Origin: Sporosarcina globispora
GTDB taxonomy: Bacteria; Bacillota; Bacilli; Bacillales; Cytobacillaceae
Reading direction: 5' to 3'
Length of the DNA: 64,000 nt
NCBI RefSeq assembly: GCF_001274725.1
Contig: NZ_LGUF01000007.1
Coordinates: forward strand, 892,001-956,000
The position numbers and the translations under genes are program-made. Each line of letters begins with the position of its first letter. Position 1 is the stretch's first letter. Shown in pieces: positions 60,921 to 64,000 of this stretch. The notes beneath the pieces are model-generated. The model was not told the origin of the DNA, made no database searches, and was given only the letters and a program-made list of their open reading frames with translations.

Positions 60921-62936
60921 ATGGAAAAATTGCTTGAATTAAAGAACCTCCATGTTTCCTTTCGTACATATGCAGGCAAAGTGCAGGCAGTTAGAGGCGT
61001 TAATTTATTTTTGAAAAAGGGAGAGACATTGGCGATCGTGGGGGAATCAGGATCAGGTAAGTCTGTTACCTCGAAAACAATCATGAAGCTGCTGCCTGGC
61101 CACTCAGCAAAAATCGATGATGGGGAAATCCTCTTTGAAGGAAAGAACCTGGTCCATTACTCTGAAAAAGAGATGCAAAAGGTGAGAGGCTCTGAAATCT
61201 CCATGATTTTTCAGGACCCAATGACAGCATTGAACCCGACCATGACGATTGGAAATCAAATCATAGAGAGTCTCATGGCTCATCAGAAAATCGATAAAAA
61301 GCAGGCAGCTTTTAAGGCTGTTGAGCTTTTAAAACTGGTTGGGATCCCAAATGCTGAAGCTCGCATCATGCAATACCCTCACCAATTCTCTGGCGGCATG
61401 AGACAGCGTGTTGTAATTGCCATTGCATTAGCGTGCAATCCAAAGGTCCTGATTGCGGACGAGCCGACAACTGCTCTTGATGTGACGATTCAGGCTCAGA
61501 TTTTGGACTTGATGAAGGATATCCAAAAGAAAATGAAGACATCGATTATTATCATTACTCATGATCTTGGTGTTGTCGCCAATATTGCGGACCGGGTAGC
61601 GGTTATGTATGCCGGCAAGATTGTGGAAACCGGGACAGTAGAGGAAGTATTTTATAATCCTCAGCATCCGTATACATGGGGATTGCTGGGCTCCATGCCA
61701 AACATGGAAACAAGGGAAGAGCTCATTGCGATTCCTGGAACGCCTCCCGATCTCCTAAATCCGCCAAAGGGAGATGCCTTTGCTGAAAGAAACGAGTTTG
61801 CTCTAAAGGTGGACTACTTGCGGGAGCCGCCTATGTTCAAGCTTTCGGAAACACATTATGCAGCTACATGGCTACTACATGGAAAGGCGCCTAAAGTTGA
61901 GAAGCCAGCTGTGCGGAGTAGAAAGCGGCTGGCTGTTACGAGGCCCAACCTGCAGGCCGTCGCGGAAAAGCCTCAAGTGAAACAGTCTTTAGTAGAAATT
62001 AAGAATTTGAAGAAGTACTTTAGCTCAGGCAAGAATGAAGTCTTAAAGGCTGTTGATGATATTTCCTTTACTATTTATAAGGGTGAGACGCTTGGTCTGG
62101 TTGGTGAGTCAGGCTGTGGAAAATCAACTACGGGAAGGACGCTGATGCGCCTTTATGATGCCACAGATGGGGAAGTCTTGTTCCAGGGAGAGAAGGTTCA
62201 CGGTAAAAAGAGTCCTGCAGAGTTAAAAGAGTTTAACCGCAAAGTACAGATGATATTTCAAGATCCGTATGCCTCTCTTAATCCGCGAAAAACGGTGGCG
62301 GATATTATTGCGGAGGGAATTGATATCCATGGCCTTGCTGCTTCGAAGGAAGAGAGAAGAGAAAAGGTATACGAACTGCTCGAGACAGTTGGGCTGAATA
62401 AAGATCACGCGAATCGCTATCCTCATGAGTTTTCAGGAGGACAGCGCCAGCGGATCGGGATTGCACGGGCACTGGCTGTGGAGCCGGAATTTATTATTGC
62501 AGACGAACCCATCAGTGCTCTTGATGTTTCGATACAGGCTCAGGTCGTCAATTTAATGAAAAAGCTGCAAAAAGAGCGTGGTTTAACCTATTTGTTTATT
62601 GCCCATGACTTATCTATGGTTAAGCACATCAGTGATCGCGTCGGCGTTATGTATCTTGGCAGTATGGTAGAGCTGGCGTCTTCAGATGAATTATATGATG
62701 AGCCGCTGCACCCTTATACTCAAGCGCTGCTGTCAGCTGTACCGGTACCGGATCCGGCCAGAGAAAAATCACGGGAGAGGATCATCCTTGAAGGAGATCT
62801 CCCGAGTCCAAGCAGTCCTCCAAGCGGCTGCCGCTTCCGAACTCGCTGCCCGCATGCAACAGAGCTTTGCGCCAGCTCTGTGCCGAAATGGAGAGAAGCC
62901 AAACCGAATCATTGGGTTGCATGTCATTTGTTTTAG
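60921..62936 (+). CDS. Fused oligopeptide ABC ATPase (OppD-OppF in one chain)
   Basis: 671 aa with two complete ABC domains, as in GsiA/YliA-type proteins. First: Walker A GESGSGKS (about 36-43), signature FSGGMRQRV, Walker [13 protein letters not shown], then the OppD-type C-terminal cluster. Second: Walker A GESGCGKS, signature FSGGQRQRI, Walker [13 protein letters not shown] and the Cys-containing end [16 protein letters not shown], which resembles the iron-sulphur-type Cys motif of OppF/DppF proteins. AAGGAGTGAGACG precedes the ATG. Powers import through OppB/OppC; last gene of the operon. Confidence 0.92.
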   Translation: MEKLLELKNLHVSFRTYAGKVQAVRGVNLFLKKGETLAIVGESGSGKSVTSKTIMKLLPGHSAKIDDGEILFEGKNLVHYSEKEMQKVRGSEISMIFQDPMTALNPTMTIGNQIIESLMAHQKIDKKQAAFKAVELLKLVGIPNAEARIMQYPHQFSGGMRQRVVIAIALACNPKVLIADEPTTALDVTIQAQILDLMKDIQKKMKTSIIIITHDLGVVANIADRVAVMYAGKIVETGTVEEVFYNPQHPYTWGLLGSMPNMETREELIAIPGTPPDLLNPPKGDAFAERNEFALKVDYLREPPMFKLSETHYAATWLLHGKAPKVEKPAVRSRKRLAVTRPNLQAVAEKPQVKQSLVEIKNLKKYFSSGKNEVLKAVDDISFTIYKGETLGLVGESGCGKSTTGRTLMRLYDATDGEVLFQGEKVHGKKSPAELKEFNRKVQMIFQDPYASLNPRKTVADIIAEGIDIHGLAASKEERREKVYELLETVGLNKDHANRYPHEFSGGQRQRIGIARALAVEPEFIIADEPISALDVSIQAQVVNLMKKLQKERGLTYLFIAHDLSMVKHISDRVGVMYLGSMVELASSDELYDEPLHPYTQALLSAVPVPDPAREKSRERIILEGDLPSPSSPPSGCRFRTRCPHATELCASSVPKWREAKPNHWVACHLF

Positions 62937-63020
62937 AAAATGGCTGGTTAGAAATAAAAGTTTGCATACAAACTGAGCCTAATAGGGCATCAAATTAAAA
63001 TTTATTTGAAATATTCAATT

Positions 63021-63055
63021 GAGCTGTGAAGGAAAAATTCGTACTTTCACAGCTC
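63021..63055. terminator. Hairpin between convergent genes
   Basis: GAGCTGTGAA pairs perfectly with TTCACAGCTC around a 15-base loop. No clear T run on either side, so its strength as a terminator is uncertain. Confidence 0.5.
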
Positions 63056-63060
63056 CCTCT

Positions 63061-63336
63061 CTAAGGAAAATAAATATCCAAACGATCCTTATCTCTTCGC
63101 ATAATATAGTAATTTTGAAAACCTTCGCCTATCAATGCATTACGATACTTTCTCGAATTAATGGTCAAAACCTGCTTTTTATGTTTAATAAAATAAATCG
63201 ATCCATGATGTACATAAATGGAGTTAAAGTCCGTGCCATCACGGCTGATCAGCTCATCTTCATAATAATAATTTAAAATAACCTGGCGATTTTTATAATC
63301 ACATAAAATAGTAAAATCCTTTATTTGCTTTTCCAT
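63061..63336 (-). CDS. Hypothetical protein, 91 aa
   Basis: Not recognised. Starts at the ATG at 63336 inside the end of the CGCGG gene (16-base overlap), so translation is probably coupled. No signal peptide or membrane helix; rich in Tyr, Lys and Asp with alternating beta-type segments (RQVILNYYYEDELI, SIYVHHGSIYFIKH, LTINSRKYRNALI). The tight overlap suggests that it works with the CGCGG protein, for example as a recognition or regulatory partner, but the sequence does not show this. Confidence 0.6.
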   Translation of the reverse strand: MEKQIKDFTILCDYKNRQVILNYYYEDELISRDGTDFNSIYVHHGSIYFIKHKKQVLTINSRKYRNALIGEGFQNYYIMRRDKDRLDIYFP

Positions 63337-63581
63337 ACCCTTAGAACGTACCCTCCGCATCCGCATTGATCAATAAATTGAGCATCCACTTTATTTCCGA
63401 AGTGCAATTGTAAAACATCAGTTAAGTAATCATCTGGATTTCCTAATTTAGCAGGTGTAACGATATTGACATAAAACCCCTTCGCCGTCTGGCTGACAGC
63501 TGTCAGAGCATCATTGACCAGCAGTTCTATGTTATTTATATAATTATCTTCTTCAAGGGAAACAGACCAGTTCTTTTCCAT
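63321..63581 (-). CDS. CGCGG-type small protein, candidate rSAM-modified RiPP precursor
   Basis: 86 aa from the ATG at 63581, preceded by GAGAGGTG. It starts EKNWSVSLEEDNYINNIELL and ends with a compact QCGCGGYVLRVWKSK tail. The C-terminal CGCGG with an adjoining GYVxRV is the mark of a family annotated as putative radical-SAM-modified RiPP proteins; I recall this from family naming and no experiment is known to me. No radical SAM gene lies in the visible part of the locus. A TGTGA-N6-TCACA box upstream points to CRP/FNR-type control. Confidence 0.6.
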   Translation of the reverse strand: MEKNWSVSLEEDNYINNIELLVNDALTAVSQTAKGFYVNIVTPAKLGNPDDYLTDVLQLHFGNKVDAQFIDQCGCGGYVLRVWKSK

Positions 63582-63603
63582 GACGGCACCTCTCTTCAGC
63601 ACA

Positions 63604-63646
63604 ATCTTACAATACATGGAAAATAAATGATGTGAGTTGAATCACA
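63604..63646 (-). promoter_or_regulatory. CRP/FNR-type box and -10 element upstream of the CGCGG gene
   Basis: TGTGAGTTGAATCACA (63631-63646) fits TGTGA-N6-TCACA exactly, the Fnr consensus in Bacillus. On the minus strand TAAGAT (63604-63609) is a possible -10 box; the distance between box centre and -10 centre is 32 bases, the spacing of class II activated promoters. Confidence 0.6.
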
Positions 63647-63652
63647 ATGACT

Positions 63653-63685
63653 CAAAAAAAGAACAGCCGCATAGGCAGCTGTTCT
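63653..63685 (-). terminator. Terminator of the PIG-L-type gene
   Basis: On the minus strand AGAACAGC pairs with GCTGTTCT, followed by a run of T (plus-strand A7 at 63654-63660). Confidence 0.88.
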
Positions 63686-63693
63686 CTTTAAAC

Positions 63694-64000
63694 TTATTCA
63701 TTTTGACCGTAGCTGATCAAATTCGTGAAAATGCGGTAGCCTCCAGGAACCTGACCCTGGATCTGGCGATAGAATACCAGGTTGGTATAAAGGTAGGTTC
63801 CTTCGCCATAGCCGGCCATTAGAATGCCGCCGTCAAATGGCTTCTCGTTTGGATCGCCCATGCGCACAAAAGTTTCAAAGCGGTCATCCCACTGCATTGG
63901 ATAGTATAATCCTCTTTCCTGAATCCAATTGGCCCAGTCGTTCTCTGTAATGTTATTTGGATAGTTGAAGAGCGGCGATTCAGGCTGAAGAACGGCAACA
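63694..64000 (-). CDS. PIG-L family deacetylase, C-terminal end (cut by window edge)
   Basis: The minus-strand frame is open to the window end and stops at 63694-63696; 101 codons are visible. The peptide has ENDWANWIQERGLYYPMQWD, GGILMAGYGEGTYLYTNL and QVPGGYRIFTNLISYG, which match the C-terminal glutamine-amidotransferase-like region of large Bacillus PIG-L (LmbE-like) deacetylases. The catalytic deacetylase domain lies outside the window, so substrate cannot be judged. A terminator follows. Confidence 0.65.
   Translation of the reverse strand, partial: VAVLQPESPLFNYPNNITENDWANWIQERGLYYPMQWDDRFETFVRMGDPNEKPFDGGILMAGYGEGTYLYTNLVFYRQIQGQVPGGYRIFTNLISYGQNE

Noticed and set aside
63021-63055. 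Hairpin as a strong bidirectional terminator
   Set aside because: Stem is perfect but neither side has a T run; recorded only as a hairpin of uncertain strength.

Overview
The window reads as chromosomal DNA of an aerobic, endospore-type Bacillaceae (Bacillus/Cytobacillus/Mesobacillus-like). Pointers are a SleB-type cell wall hydrolase end, a YocH-like LysM-3D protein, strong GGAGG ribosome binding sites with frequent TTG/GTG starts, rho-independent terminators after most operons, a PyrR attenuator, and sigma-54 activators of the Bacillus kind. No rRNA, tRNA, prophage, insertion sequence or CRISPR array was seen. The genus is inferred from gene style only.

Layout. 1-6.6 kb: cell-wall proteins, then two adjacent secreted enzymes (endonuclease/exonuclease/phosphatase-type nuclease and 5'-nucleotidase) sharing a C-terminal module. 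6.7-12.1 kb (minus strand): three tandem DUF1672-type lipoproteins followed by a large lipase-helical protein resembling the type VII secreted lipase toxin TslA; this looks like an orphan toxin/immunity island. 12.3-20.7 kb: aminobenzoyl-glutamate-type utilisation operon (abgA, abgB, abgT, second abgA-like gene) interrupted by a 0.83-kb array of about sixteen 52-bp hairpin repeats and ending in a truncated M20 gene and a regulator. 20.7-21.3 kb: a scarred intergenic region with an inverted relic of a helix-turn-helix gene.

21.3-34.1 kb is the most unusual locus: a sugar-type ABC importer (binding protein plus two permeases, no ATPase), four different ADP-ribosylglycohydrolase-family proteins, an AtuA-like/DUF4387 pair, a ribokinase-family kinase and a LacI-type repressor, with four copies of one palindromic operator placed in pairs in front of the two transcription units. 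I infer a dedicated uptake and ribosyl-cleavage pathway for a ribosylated compound.

34.6-42.9 kb: acyl-ACP desaturase, a gene-poor stretch with a 20-bp-phased repeat, codBA (cytosine uptake and deamination) behind a PyrR-type attenuator, then a regulator paralogous to the one at 19.4 kb with an enolase-superfamily epimerase and a YfcC-type carrier. 43-49.1 kb: a CBS-PAS-sigma-54 activator and, behind a consensus sigma-54 promoter, an iron-type alcohol dehydrogenase, a GntP-type permease and an acylating semialdehyde dehydrogenase. 49.2-52.3 kb: two chemoreceptors. 52.4-62.9 kb: a second sigma-54 activator, the dipeptidase PepV (minus strand) and, behind another consensus sigma-54 promoter, an oligopeptide ABC operon with an internal asparaginase and a fused OppD-OppF ATPase. 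63-64 kb (minus strand): two small genes, one a CGCGG-type candidate RiPP precursor with a CRP/FNR-type box at class II spacing, and the end of a PIG-L deacetylase gene.
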